From Chloroflexota bacterium (lineage in GTDB: Bacteria; Chloroflexota; Anaerolineae; Anaerolineales; Villigracilaceae), in contig JACAEM010000011.1 of NCBI GenBank assembly GCA_013388855.1, forward strand, positions 61,660 to 125,659: 64,000 nt of DNA, read 5' to 3'. Below, piece by piece: positions 9,023 through 17,240 of the stretch. A model generated the notes under the pieces. The model did not search any database. It saw nothing but the letters and a program-made list of their open reading frames with translations, and was not told where the DNA came from. Numbering within the stretch: position 1 is the first letter of the stretch; the number at the start of each line of letters is the position of its first letter. The position numbers were made by a program, and so were the translations under genes.

Positions 9023-9637
9023 ATGAATACCAACATCAAAGCCATTGTGTTCGATTACGGGAATGTTCTGGTGGAATGGAATCCCCGCTACGTGTATGAA
9101 CGATTTTTTCCGAACGACCCAGAAGCGATGGAATGTTTCTTTCGCGAAGTGGACTTTATGGAGTGGAACGCACAGCAGGATAAAGGCCGCTCGTTCGCAG
9201 AAGGCGTCGCCGAGTTATCAAAAGAATTTCCACAGCATGCCCATCTTATTCAGGCATATCATGACCATTGGAAAGACTCCATCAGCGAAGCCCATTGGGG
9301 AACCGTCGAGATCATGAAGCGTCTCAAACAGGCGGGGTATCCGTTATACGGTTTGAGCAATTGGTCTGCGGAGACCTTTCCGCATATTCGCGAACAGTAT
9401 GATTTTTTCGACCTGTTCGACGACATGGTCATTTCCGGCAAGGTTGGGCATGTCAAACCGCAGCCGGAAATCTTTCACATCCTGCTGGAAAAGATCGGCA
9501 GACCGGCGCAGGAATGTCTGTTCATCGACGACTCGCCTGCAAATATTCAACAGGCACAAAACATTGGCTTTGCCACCATTCGGTTCGAGTCGTCCGAGCA
9601 ATTGGCGAAGGCGCTGCAGGATATGAAGATACTTTGA
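9023..9637 (+). CDS. HAD-IA family hydrolase (phosphatase)
   Basis: A 204-residue haloacid-dehalogenase-superfamily protein. Motif I is FDYGNVLVEWNP: the nucleophilic Asp is present but the usual second Asp is replaced by Gly, as in the YihX-like subgroup. Motif II is LSNWS, the motif III lysine lies in GHVKPQPEIF, and motif IV is LFIDDSPANI. Residues ~15-85 form a helical cap. YihX-type members dephosphorylate sugar phosphates; the substrate here is unknown. GGAG lies 4-5 bp upstream of the ATG. It is 59 bp after the oxidoreductase and 19 bp before the prenyl synthase, so it may be cotranscribed with them. Confidence 0.85.
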   Translation: MNTNIKAIVFDYGNVLVEWNPRYVYERFFPNDPEAMECFFREVDFMEWNAQQDKGRSFAEGVAELSKEFPQHAHLIQAYHDHWKDSISEAHWGTVEIMKRLKQAGYPLYGLSNWSAETFPHIREQYDFFDLFDDMVISGKVGHVKPQPEIFHILLEKIGRPAQECLFIDDSPANIQQAQNIGFATIRFESSEQLAKALQDMKIL

Positions 9638-9656
9638 GTCAGGTAAAATTTCATTC

Positions 9657-10658
9657 ATGGATATCAAACCGTTTCTCTCTGACATCGAGCTGGAACTCCA
9701 ACGACAGGTTGCGCGCCTCGACAAGCCGCATACCCGCCTCTTCTACGAGATGCTCACCTATCACATGGGCTGGACCGGCGAAGGCGCCGGACCAGAAGCC
9801 ACAGGCAAACGCATCCGCCCGCTGATGGTGTTGTTGACCGCTTCCGCGTGCGGGACGGATTGGCGCCCCGCCCTGCCCGCCGCCGCCGCAGTGGAATTGG
9901 TCCACAACTTCTCCCTCGTTCATGACGATATTCAGGATAATTCTCCCAAGCGCCGCGGACGCGATACCGTTTGGGTCAAGTGGGGGGCGCCGATGGCGAT
10001 TAATGTCGGGGATGCGTTGTTCGTCATGTCGAATCAGGCAATCATTGACTTAAAGAAGACGTACCCGGCGGAGACGGTTATGAAGGCGGCGGAGATTTTG
10101 CACAACACCTGCCTTGATCTGACAAGCGGTCAATTTTTGGATATGTCGTATGAAGAGAGGACTGATCTCAAAGTGGAAGATTATTGGCCCATGATTTCGG
10201 GTAAAACCGCCGCGCTGCTTTCGGCATGTTGTCGGATTGGCGCGGTGTTGGGCGGCGCGGACGAAGAGAAAGAAGAAGTCTACCGTTCGTACGGCCATTA
10301 TCTTGGGCTGGCTTTTCAGGTGCAAGATGATATCCTCGGCATCTGGGGGGATGAGAAGGTGACGGGCAAGTCGGCGGCCAGCGACCTGGTGGAGGGAAAA
10401 AATTCCCTGCCGGTGTTGATCGGGCTGGGAAAAAAACGCAAGTTTGCTGAACGGTGGGCGAAAGGATCGATTCAAGCGGAAGAAGTGGACGAGATAGCGC
10501 GCCTTCTCGCCAGTGAAGGCGGGTACGGGGAGGCAAAAGAGGTCTCCATTCAAATGACGGACATGGCAATCAACAGCCTGAGAGAAGCAGACCCACAGGG
10601 GGAGGCAGGTGAAGCCTTGTTTGAGTTGACGAACAAGCTCCTGAACCGGGATCAGTGA
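9657..10658 (+). CDS. Polyprenyl (geranylgeranyl/farnesyl-type) diphosphate synthase
   Basis: A 333-residue trans-prenyltransferase that chains IPP units onto an allylic diphosphate. The first Asp-rich motif is HDDIQDNSPKRRG and the second is QVQDDILGIWGDEK; GKRIRPLMVLL provides the IPP-binding Lys/Arg residues. Length is normal for the family. The product chain length cannot be told confidently from sequence. It ends 84 bp before the tRNA gene. With the isomerase fragment at the window start this points to isoprenoid (quinone or carotenoid) synthesis. Confidence 0.92.
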   Translation: MDIKPFLSDIELELQRQVARLDKPHTRLFYEMLTYHMGWTGEGAGPEATGKRIRPLMVLLTASACGTDWRPALPAAAAVELVHNFSLVHDDIQDNSPKRRGRDTVWVKWGAPMAINVGDALFVMSNQAIIDLKKTYPAETVMKAAEILHNTCLDLTSGQFLDMSYEERTDLKVEDYWPMISGKTAALLSACCRIGAVLGGADEEKEEVYRSYGHYLGLAFQVQDDILGIWGDEKVTGKSAASDLVEGKNSLPVLIGLGKKRKFAERWAKGSIQAEEVDEIARLLASEGGYGEAKEVSIQMTDMAINSLREADPQGEAGEALFELTNKLLNRDQ

Positions 10659-10703
10659 CCGGCTGGGAATGATGCGCTGTTGTTCATGATTCATTCGATT
10701 GCT

Positions 10704-10732
10704 TGACAGCCATATAACGGGTCGCTATAATG
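10704..10732 (+). promoter_or_regulatory. Perfect sigma-70-type promoter for tRNA-Gly
   Basis: TTGACA at 10704-10709 and TATAAT at 10727-10732 are separated by exactly 17 bp, and the tRNA begins 11 bp after the -10 box. Confidence 0.88.
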
Positions 10733-10742
10733 CCAGCTACAC

Positions 10743-10814
10743 GCGGGTGTAGTTCAGTGGTAGAACGCATGCTTCCCAAGCATGATATCGTGGGTTCGAG
10801 TCCCATCACCCGCT
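10743..10814 (+). tRNA. tRNA-Gly (anticodon CCC)
   Basis: The 72-nt sequence folds as a cloverleaf: acceptor GCGGGTG/CACCCGC with discriminator T, D-arm GTTC..GAAC, anticodon stem CATGC/GCATG around the loop TTCCCAA (anticodon CCC, reading GGG), and T-arm with GGTTCGAGTCC. The 3' CCA is not encoded. Confidence 0.97.
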
Positions 10815-10817
10815 CAC

Positions 10818-10848
10818 AATGTCGAGGAGAGACTCCCTCGACATTTTT
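10818..10848 (+). terminator. Rho-independent terminator after tRNA-Gly
   Basis: A perfect 10-bp stem AATGTCGAGG/CCTCGACATT with an 8-nt loop is followed by a T-run. It separates the tRNA from the sensory cluster that starts 79 bp later. Confidence 0.85.
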
Positions 10849-10926
10849 GTCGGTTATTTTGTAAGGTAGCTGTTATGCGTTCCCCTAAAAGTCATACTGT
10901 AGAATTGGGTCGGAGGTCCAGCGGCA

Positions 10927-11322
10927 ATGACGCCATCTGATAACAAGGGTACGATCTTGTATGTAGAAGATAATCCCGATAATCGAATGTTAGTGCGCCG
11001 TATATTGCTTTCCGAGGAGTATGGACTGCTGGAGGCAAACAATGCGTTCGAGGCGCTTGAGGTGCTGAAGACGAACAAGCCCGATCTGATCCTGATGGAC
11101 ATTAACATGCCTGATATGGATGGGTATACCCTCACCGCCAGGATCAAAACAATGCCCGGCTTTGAACGGATTCCCATCCTCGCGTTGACGGCCAATGTAA
11201 TGCGCGGTGACCGTGAAAAGACCCTCGAAGCCGGATGCGACGGCTACATACAGAAACCGCTCGATATTGACCAACTAATCAAGGAAATTGAACGCTTCCT
11301 TGCGAGGAGAAAAAATGTCTGA
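10927..11322 (+). CDS. Single-domain response regulator 1 of the sensory cluster
   Basis: A 131-residue stand-alone receiver (CheY/DivK-like). It has the acidic pair in YVEDN, the phospho-acceptor Asp58 in LILMDINMPDMDG, the switch Thr in LALTAN and the conserved Lys in YIQKPLD, so it should be phosphorylatable. There is no output domain, so it acts by protein contact or as a phosphate shuttle. It is the first gene of the ~30-kb co-directional cluster and overlaps the next receiver by 8 bp. GGAGG lies 10 bp upstream of the ATG. The likely donor is the cluster's hybrid kinase at 35085-39167 (inference). Confidence 0.92.
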   Translation: MTPSDNKGTILYVEDNPDNRMLVRRILLSEEYGLLEANNAFEALEVLKTNKPDLILMDINMPDMDGYTLTARIKTMPGFERIPILALTANVMRGDREKTLEAGCDGYIQKPLDIDQLIKEIERFLARRKNV

Positions 11323-11758
11323 TAACGTCATGGATACCCAACCGATCAAGAAGCCGACCATTCCCAAGGATGCGACTGTTCTTGTTGTCGAGGACAATGT
11401 CGCGAATTTTGTATTGATCGCCCGCATGTTGGGCTATCTGGGTATTCATTGCGAGTGGAAAACATCAGGGTATGAGGTGGTCGAATATGCGGACACCCTG
11501 CAACGCCTTGACCTGATCCTGATGGACATCCGACTCCCATATGAAGACGGATACGGCGCATTGAAAAAAATTCGCGCCTCAGACAAGCTGAAGTCAATCC
11601 CGATCGTGGCGGTCACCGCGGAAGCCAGTACAGATCAAATGAACAAGGCGAGAGAATCGGGTTTCGACGGCTTTCTGGGGAAACCACTCGATCCCGATAA
11701 GTTCCCCGACCAGATTCGCCGTATTCTCAGCGGCGAACCTGTTTGGGAGTTCAGTTAA
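11315..11758 (+). CDS. Single-domain response regulator 2 of the sensory cluster
   Basis: A 147-residue receiver with a ~20-residue N-terminal extension. Acidic pair in VVEDN, phospho-acceptor Asp71 in LILMDIRLPYEDG, Thr in VAVTAE and Lys in FLGKPLD are all present. The ATG at 11315 is chosen because GAGGAG lies 5 bp upstream and it overlaps the preceding stop, giving translational coupling. The receiver is followed 23 bp later by the first GAF protein. Two free receivers next to one hybrid kinase suggest a phosphorelay or phosphate-sink arrangement. Confidence 0.9.
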   Translation: MSDNVMDTQPIKKPTIPKDATVLVVEDNVANFVLIARMLGYLGIHCEWKTSGYEVVEYADTLQRLDLILMDIRLPYEDGYGALKKIRASDKLKSIPIVAVTAEASTDQMNKARESGFDGFLGKPLDPDKFPDQIRRILSGEPVWEFS

Positions 11759-11781
11759 CCTTTATCGAAGTATCAGGGAAA

Positions 11782-13878
11782 ATGGGCACATTACCAGTGA
11801 ACGGATCGCCTTTTTTTGTGACAGTTTTTTTTACTGCGAATGGAAATCGCCTGCAACTTGTCCAATTCTCGGACCCACAGAGCCGGGATGGGCAGACGAC
11901 CATTCCTCGCGGAGTCGAGCTGGCCCTGCAAGAGATGGAGACGTATCTTAAAGATGGAAATGTGCGGGTCGATCTGAGGGACTCGTCGACCATTCCCCCG
12001 CCTTTGATGGCATATCCAAAACAACTGGGATGTGAGGCGGCCGCGTATGTACCAATCTTGCACGAAGGACAACTGCGCGGTCTCGTGTTAATAGGCGCCA
12101 GAGATGGACAGGACCTGAATGACGATGTGGTCAATGCATTTGCGCGCACAATCCGGTTAACGACATCCTCTCTGGCGAAAACGAATTCCCCCAACCAGCC
12201 GCTCGATGACCGCCAGGCATTGGAGAGCAGGGCCTTAACCGTCCTTGCCGCCAATGCGGCGACTTTGCAGGATCTGAAGGCCTTTTATGCGTCGATCCAT
12301 GAGCAGGTGCGAACGGTAGTGGGAGAGCATGGCTTCGTCATCGCCTTATACGACCAGAAAACAAATTCGATCAACATCCCATATCTCTTCGAAGACGGTA
12401 AATTCTCCTCCATCGACACCTTTCCACTGGGTGAGGGGTTGACGTCAATCTTGATCCGCACACGCGAGCCGCTGATGTTGGTGGAAGACACCGAAAAACG
12501 GGCGGCCGCGATGGGTGCGAAAGTCGCAGGAAAAGCGGCCAAATCCTGGATGGGTGTCCCCATGATCGCACACGGTGAGGCAATTGGAGCGATCATTGTC
12601 CAGGATCTTGAGAACGAGCATAGTTTTACCAATGACGACTTGCGGTTTCTCACCTCGGTCGCCAACCAGATCTCCGGGACAATCTACAACGTGCGATTGA
12701 TCGACGAAAGCCGCAAGACCGCCCTCCAGTTCGAGACAGCCGCGGAGATCTCCCGCGACATCAGCAGTTCCCTCAACCTGGATGAACTCTTGAAGAAGGG
12801 TGTGGATCTGATTCGGTCACGGTTCAACTTCTACCATGCGGCAGTCTTCCTCAAGGACCTGCCAGGGGAATTCGTGGTCATTCGTGAAGCGACAGGCGAG
12901 GCAGGGGCACAAATGAAGCGCGCGGGTCACAAACTCGGTGTCGGCTCAAAATCCATCGTCGGTTTCGTCGCCGGGAATGGCGAGACATTGGTCGTCAATG
13001 ATACAACCCGCGATGCCACGTACTATCCCAATCCATTGTTGCCGGAGACACGCGCGGAGGCCGCCCTTCCATTGAAACTTGCCGACCGCATCGTAGGTGT
13101 TTTGGACGTGCAGAGCAAGGAGCCTTACGCCTTCTCAGATGACAACCTCCGCACACTTCAGATTCTGGCTGACCAGTTGGCGATAGCAGTTGTCAACACC
13201 GAATTGTTTGCCGAGACACAGGAACATCTCGCCCAGCACCGCCTCCTGCACCACATCACGACGACGGCCGCATCTGGCACTACACTTAATGAAGCCCTGC
13301 AATCCGCAGTGAATGGATTACAGGTCACGCTTGGTGGGGATCGTGTCTCGATTCTGCTCGCAGACCGTGAAAAGAAGATACTTGAGGTTAAAGCCGCAGT
13401 AGGCTATGCCGATACCGTGTTCGATCTTGTGATTCCCATTGGAAGTGGGATCACAGGCTGGTCTGCCGCCCATCGCAGAACCTTGCGGGTGGGGAATGTC
13501 CTGCAGGATACCCGTTACATTGAAGGAAGCCCCAATACGCGTTCCGAAATGGCGATCCCCCTCATCTATCGAAGCGAACTGCTTGGTGTACTGAACGTGG
13601 AAAGCGAACAAGTGGCCGCATACGCGGAAAACGACGAGGAACTGCTCGGCACACTGGGCGGAAGTCTCGCCGCGATCATTGCCAACGCAAGACTCCTTGA
13701 ACAAATCCGTGCGCAGGCCGAGCGTGAACGTTTCCTGTTCGAAATATCCGACAAGATCCGCCGCACGACCGATATGCAGACGATTATTGCCACGACCGCC
13801 AGCGAATTGACGCGCGCGGTCGGCGCCAATAGCGCGCGAATCAAACTTGGCATAATTCCGACAAATGGCAAAAAGTAG
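11782..13878 (+). CDS. GAF-array protein 1: soluble multi-GAF sensor without output domain
   Basis: A 698-residue protein with no membrane segment, built from about four GAF-type modules (roughly 1-140, 150-310, 325-480 and 490-640). The third holds the family core (FNFYHAAVF, then NPLLPETRAEAALPL and GVLDVQSKE). It ends with the tail shared by all eleven paralogs: helix ARLLEQIRAQAERERFLFEI, then a short stretch resembling the start of another GAF domain, then stop. No kinase, cyclase, GGDEF or DNA-binding domain is present. The ATG at 11782, with AGGGA just upstream, is preferred to non-ATG starts further up. It is the only clearly soluble member, so it could be a cytosolic sensor or adaptor. 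Confidence 0.85.
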   Translation: MGTLPVNGSPFFVTVFFTANGNRLQLVQFSDPQSRDGQTTIPRGVELALQEMETYLKDGNVRVDLRDSSTIPPPLMAYPKQLGCEAAAYVPILHEGQLRGLVLIGARDGQDLNDDVVNAFARTIRLTTSSLAKTNSPNQPLDDRQALESRALTVLAANAATLQDLKAFYASIHEQVRTVVGEHGFVIALYDQKTNSINIPYLFEDGKFSSIDTFPLGEGLTSILIRTREPLMLVEDTEKRAAAMGAKVAGKAAKSWMGVPMIAHGEAIGAIIVQDLENEHSFTNDDLRFLTSVANQISGTIYNVRLIDESRKTALQFETAAEISRDISSSLNLDELLKKGVDLIRSRFNFYHAAVFLKDLPGEFVVIREATGEAGAQMKRAGHKLGVGSKSIVGFVAGNGETLVVNDTTRDATYYPNPLLPETRAEAALPLKLADRIVGVLDVQSKEPYAFSDDNLRTLQILADQLAIAVVNTELFAETQEHLAQHRLLHHITTTAASGTTLNEALQSAVNGLQVTLGGDRVSILLADREKKILEVKAAVGYADTVFDLVIPIGSGITGWSAAHRRTLRVGNVLQDTRYIEGSPNTRSEMAIPLIYRSELLGVLNVESEQVAAYAENDEELLGTLGGSLAAIIANARLLEQIRAQAERERFLFEISDKIRRTTDMQTIIATTASELTRAVGANSARIKLGIIPTNGKK

Positions 13879-13888
13879 AAGGATGCCA

Positions 13889-15823
13889 ATGAAAAACCGT
13901 TTCTCGCTTGAACAATTGATGCATCGCCTGGGTGGATGGTATATTCTTCTCGCCGTTGCGGTCGCACAGTTCATCGCCGTGCTCGGCGCCTTGCCGGGGC
14001 TTTTATCCATTCGCACAAACATATCGTTTAGTGAAGACCAGATCGGTCCGGTTACCCTGGCAATCCTGCTCTCGATCCTCGCCACACAAATCATCAACCT
14101 GACAATCACATGGCGGATCACCTCAACGGCAAAAAAACGGCTGGACTTGATTCTAGCCGGCAGCAATAGCACAAATGACGAACTGAATGCCTGGAAGGAG
14201 ATTACAAGCCTCACTTGGCGATATGGTGTTTTTTCCTTTATCGTCTCCTTTTTGGTTCAGGTTGTTCCGGCATACCTGATCGCGTTATCCGAATCAGAAG
14301 CGGTCATATCTCCGTTCCAGCCAACCGCATTGACATCTCCTGCTCCATACTATATCCTCATAGGGGGGATCGTCTCAATACTGGGATCGACCATCCTCGC
14401 TACTTTGCTGATCGAGCGCTTCACACTGCCTGTGAGGCTTGCCCTGCTTCCGAAAAACTTTGAGAATCAACTGAAAGGCCGCGCCGGTGCCCTGCTGATT
14501 GGAAAGTTCCAATCCGTGATCCTGGCGCTCATCTTAATCGGCATCTTGTTGGTCGCTCCTATTGGATATCAACAGACCGTCCGCATCCTGTATGCCGAGG
14601 TAAGTTCCTTTGAAGTATTCAGCACATTGAGAATTCAGTCGATCCTCTTCAGCTTGCTGGCGCTCGGCCTGGGGGTTGGATTTTCTTATTTTGTTTTTCG
14701 CGCCGTCTCCGACCCGATTAATGACCTAATAAAGACCTTTGATAAGATCGAGCAGGGTGACCTATCCCAACGCGTCCCGGTAAGCGCCACAGATGAACTG
14801 GGCATTGTGACCATGCAATTCAATCGAATGGTTGCACGCCTGGAGGCGCTGCAAAACACCCTCGAACAACAGGTTGCCGAACGCACAAAACAATTAACAG
14901 CCTCGAATGAGGTCGCCAGAGTGGCCTCATCCAGCCTCGATCCCAACGAATTACTTTCCAAGGTAATCAATCTCTTCACTGACCAGTTCGGCTATTATTA
15001 CGCAGCAATCTATCTTCTGGACCCAAGCGAAAAATGGGCTGAACTGCGGGAGGCAACAGGCGAGGCGGGGTATGTTTTGAAACAAAATCATCACCGCCTC
15101 GAGATTTCTGGAAAAAGCATGGTCGGCATGGCGATTCGCGAAAAATCCCCGCGCATCGCTCAAATTGCATCCGAAGAAAAGCAACGCTACGAAAACCCGC
15201 TTCTTCCCTATACCCGCTCTGAAATCGCGCTTCCTCTTATGGTTGGCGACCGCGTCCTCGGGGCGTTGAATGTTCAATCCATGAAAGAAGCGGATTTTGG
15301 CCCACACGTGATCGAAACCATGCAGAATATGGCAAGTCAGCTTGCCATCGCGCTTGAAAATGCGCGCCTATTCCAGGAGGCGCAACAGAACCTTCGAGAG
15401 ATGCGCACCATCCAACAACAATATCTGCTCGATGCCTGGAATGAGTTCTCGATGCAAAGCAACGAACTCGAGTATGAGGTCGGAGACCAGACCCCCAATT
15501 CAAAAAAGATGGACATCCCAATCTCGCTTCGTGACCAGATCCTGGGACAGATCACGCTTGAGAAAAACGAAGAATGGAGTCCCGAACAGGAGAGCCTCGT
15601 CAACGCCGTGGCGACACAAGCTGCCATCGCCCTGGAAAATGCAAGGCTGGTTCGTGAAAGCCGTCAGATCGCCATACGGGAACGGATGCTGGCTGAGATT
15701 AACTCAAAAATATGGTCATCCGCAACAATCGAAGGAGTTCTCCAGACAGTGGTGAAAGAACTGGGAAAACGATTTGACGCATCCCGCGCCGCAATCGAAC
15801 TCAATATCGAAGAAGAGAATTAA
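13889..15823 (+). CDS. GAF-array protein 2: six-TM, HAMP, GAF sensor without output domain
   Basis: A 644-residue membrane protein. About six hydrophobic helices (roughly 17-40, 57-77, 112-136, 152-172, 205-229, 247-270) lead into a HAMP domain (~270-325, with DPINDLIKTFDKIEQGDLS), a coiled coil (LEQQVAERTKQL) and a GAF domain (core FGYYYAAIYL near residue 366; NPLLPYTRSEIALPL). A shorter second GAF-like module and the common C-terminal tail follow. AAGGA lies 5 bp before the ATG at 13889, which starts 10 bp after the previous stop; an ATG 24 bp upstream lacks this spacing. The six-helix-plus-HAMP build resembles membrane-anchored adenylate cyclases, but no cyclase domain follows. Confidence 0.85.
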   Translation: MKNRFSLEQLMHRLGGWYILLAVAVAQFIAVLGALPGLLSIRTNISFSEDQIGPVTLAILLSILATQIINLTITWRITSTAKKRLDLILAGSNSTNDELNAWKEITSLTWRYGVFSFIVSFLVQVVPAYLIALSESEAVISPFQPTALTSPAPYYILIGGIVSILGSTILATLLIERFTLPVRLALLPKNFENQLKGRAGALLIGKFQSVILALILIGILLVAPIGYQQTVRILYAEVSSFEVFSTLRIQSILFSLLALGLGVGFSYFVFRAVSDPINDLIKTFDKIEQGDLSQRVPVSATDELGIVTMQFNRMVARLEALQNTLEQQVAERTKQLTASNEVARVASSSLDPNELLSKVINLFTDQFGYYYAAIYLLDPSEKWAELREATGEAGYVLKQNHHRLEISGKSMVGMAIREKSPRIAQIASEEKQRYENPLLPYTRSEIALPLMVGDRVLGALNVQSMKEADFGPHVIETMQNMASQLAIALENARLFQEAQQNLREMRTIQQQYLLDAWNEFSMQSNELEYEVGDQTPNSKKMDIPISLRDQILGQITLEKNEEWSPEQESLVNAVATQAAIALENARLVRESRQIAIRERMLAEINSKIWSSATIEGVLQTVVKELGKRFDASRAAIELNIEEEN

Positions 15824-15889
15824 GCAAATCTTGCATCCATACCTATGATTTCATGAGAGTATTCCGTAGCAAAGATTGAGACGTATTTT

Positions 15890-17239
15890 ATGAAACAAGC
15901 TGGAATTCAGTTCAAGAACGAAGCACAAAAATATACGCTGATAGGCGTACTCTTTGGGTTTCTCTTTCCCATAACAGCGACCGCCATCCGGCTGAATGAA
16001 ACTAACTTGCCATTCACCCTTGGCAGTATTCTTGCCTTGCATTCCAGCGATTCGCTTCTTTGGATCATTGACAGCGCCCCGCTCTTCCTGGGCCTGGCAG
16101 CTTCACTTGCAGGAAAAAGACAAGACGGACTGAAATCATTGAATCAACAATTAATGCAAAGGGAAGATGACTTAAAGAAGGAACGCGCCAGCCTCGAAGA
16201 TCATGTGGAGGAAAGAACCCTCCAACTGTCTAAAAAGACCGAACAGCTTCGCAGTGCGTCGTTTATTGCCCGTCAGACAGCCGAGATTCAAGACTTGGGA
16301 TCGATTTTGAATCTCGTTGTAAAGTTGATCACAGATCAATTTGGCTTTTATCACACAGGGATTTTTCTCATCAACGAATCAGGGAACGAAGCGGTCTTAC
16401 AGGCGGCATCCTCCGAAGGCGGCAAACAAATGGTTGAAAAAGGACATTCTCTGATCGTGGGAACTCAGGGAATCGTTGGATTCGTCGCCGCACAGAAAAA
16501 ATCCCGCATCGCCCTGGACGTTGGGGCTGATGCCGTTTTCTTTAATAATCCCTATCTCCCGATGACACGCTCAGAAGTGGCGATTCCCCTTCTGATTCGA
16601 AACAAGGTGCTAGGTGTGCTGGATATTCAATCTGACAAGCCTCAAGCGTTCACCCCGGAGGACATCGATGTCCTGGAGACCCTTGCAGACCAGGTGGCGA
16701 TCGCAATCGAGAATGCCCGCCTGCTGGATGAATCACAGGCGGCGTTAATGCAACTCGAAGCGTTGACCGCCCTCCGCACGCGGGAGGCGTGGGAACAAAA
16801 ACTCCAGGAAAAAGGACATGCGTACACATATACGCCGCTGGGGTTGAGAGCTGAAAAATCCCTCCCAAACGACGCAAAAGGAGTCGTTGTGCCCATTCAG
16901 TTACGTGGACAAAAGATCGGTTCAATATCCATCGAACGCAAGGGCAATGAAAGCTGGAGCAAACTGGATGAGGAGTTAATCGCCGAGGTGGCAACACAAG
17001 TGGGATTGGCAGTGGACAACATCCGACTGCTGGAAGAGGCGACCCAGCGAGCCAGGCAGGAACAAACGGTCGGCGAATTGGCAAGCCGGTTCAGCCAGGC
17101 GCTCGATGTCGACTCATTGTTACAGACGGCCGCCAGAGAACTTGGACAACTGCCTGATGTTTCTGAGGTATCTGTTTTCATTAATCAGCCGGAAAATGAA
17201 CAACTTCAACCATCGCGTTTGGAACGCAGGACAGGCTGA
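15890..17239 (+). CDS. GAF-array protein 3: two-TM GAF sensor without output domain
   Basis: A 449-residue protein, the shortest member. Two N-terminal membrane helices (about 15-36 and 44-74), a coiled coil (~78-122, ending HVEERTLQLSKKTEQL), a GAF domain (~125-280: FGFYHTGIFL, then SRIALDVGADAVFFNNPYLP) and a second GAF-like module (~285-395, PIQLRGQKIGSISIE) precede the common tail. There is no HAMP or extracellular domain. The gap of 66 bp before it is one of the longest in the cluster, but I see no terminator there. Confidence 0.85.
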   Translation: MKQAGIQFKNEAQKYTLIGVLFGFLFPITATAIRLNETNLPFTLGSILALHSSDSLLWIIDSAPLFLGLAASLAGKRQDGLKSLNQQLMQREDDLKKERASLEDHVEERTLQLSKKTEQLRSASFIARQTAEIQDLGSILNLVVKLITDQFGFYHTGIFLINESGNEAVLQAASSEGGKQMVEKGHSLIVGTQGIVGFVAAQKKSRIALDVGADAVFFNNPYLPMTRSEVAIPLLIRNKVLGVLDIQSDKPQAFTPEDIDVLETLADQVAIAIENARLLDESQAALMQLEALTALRTREAWEQKLQEKGHAYTYTPLGLRAEKSLPNDAKGVVVPIQLRGQKIGSISIERKGNESWSKLDEELIAEVATQVGLAVDNIRLLEEATQRARQEQTVGELASRFSQALDVDSLLQTAARELGQLPDVSEVSVFINQPENEQLQPSRLERRTG

Positions 17240-17240
17240 A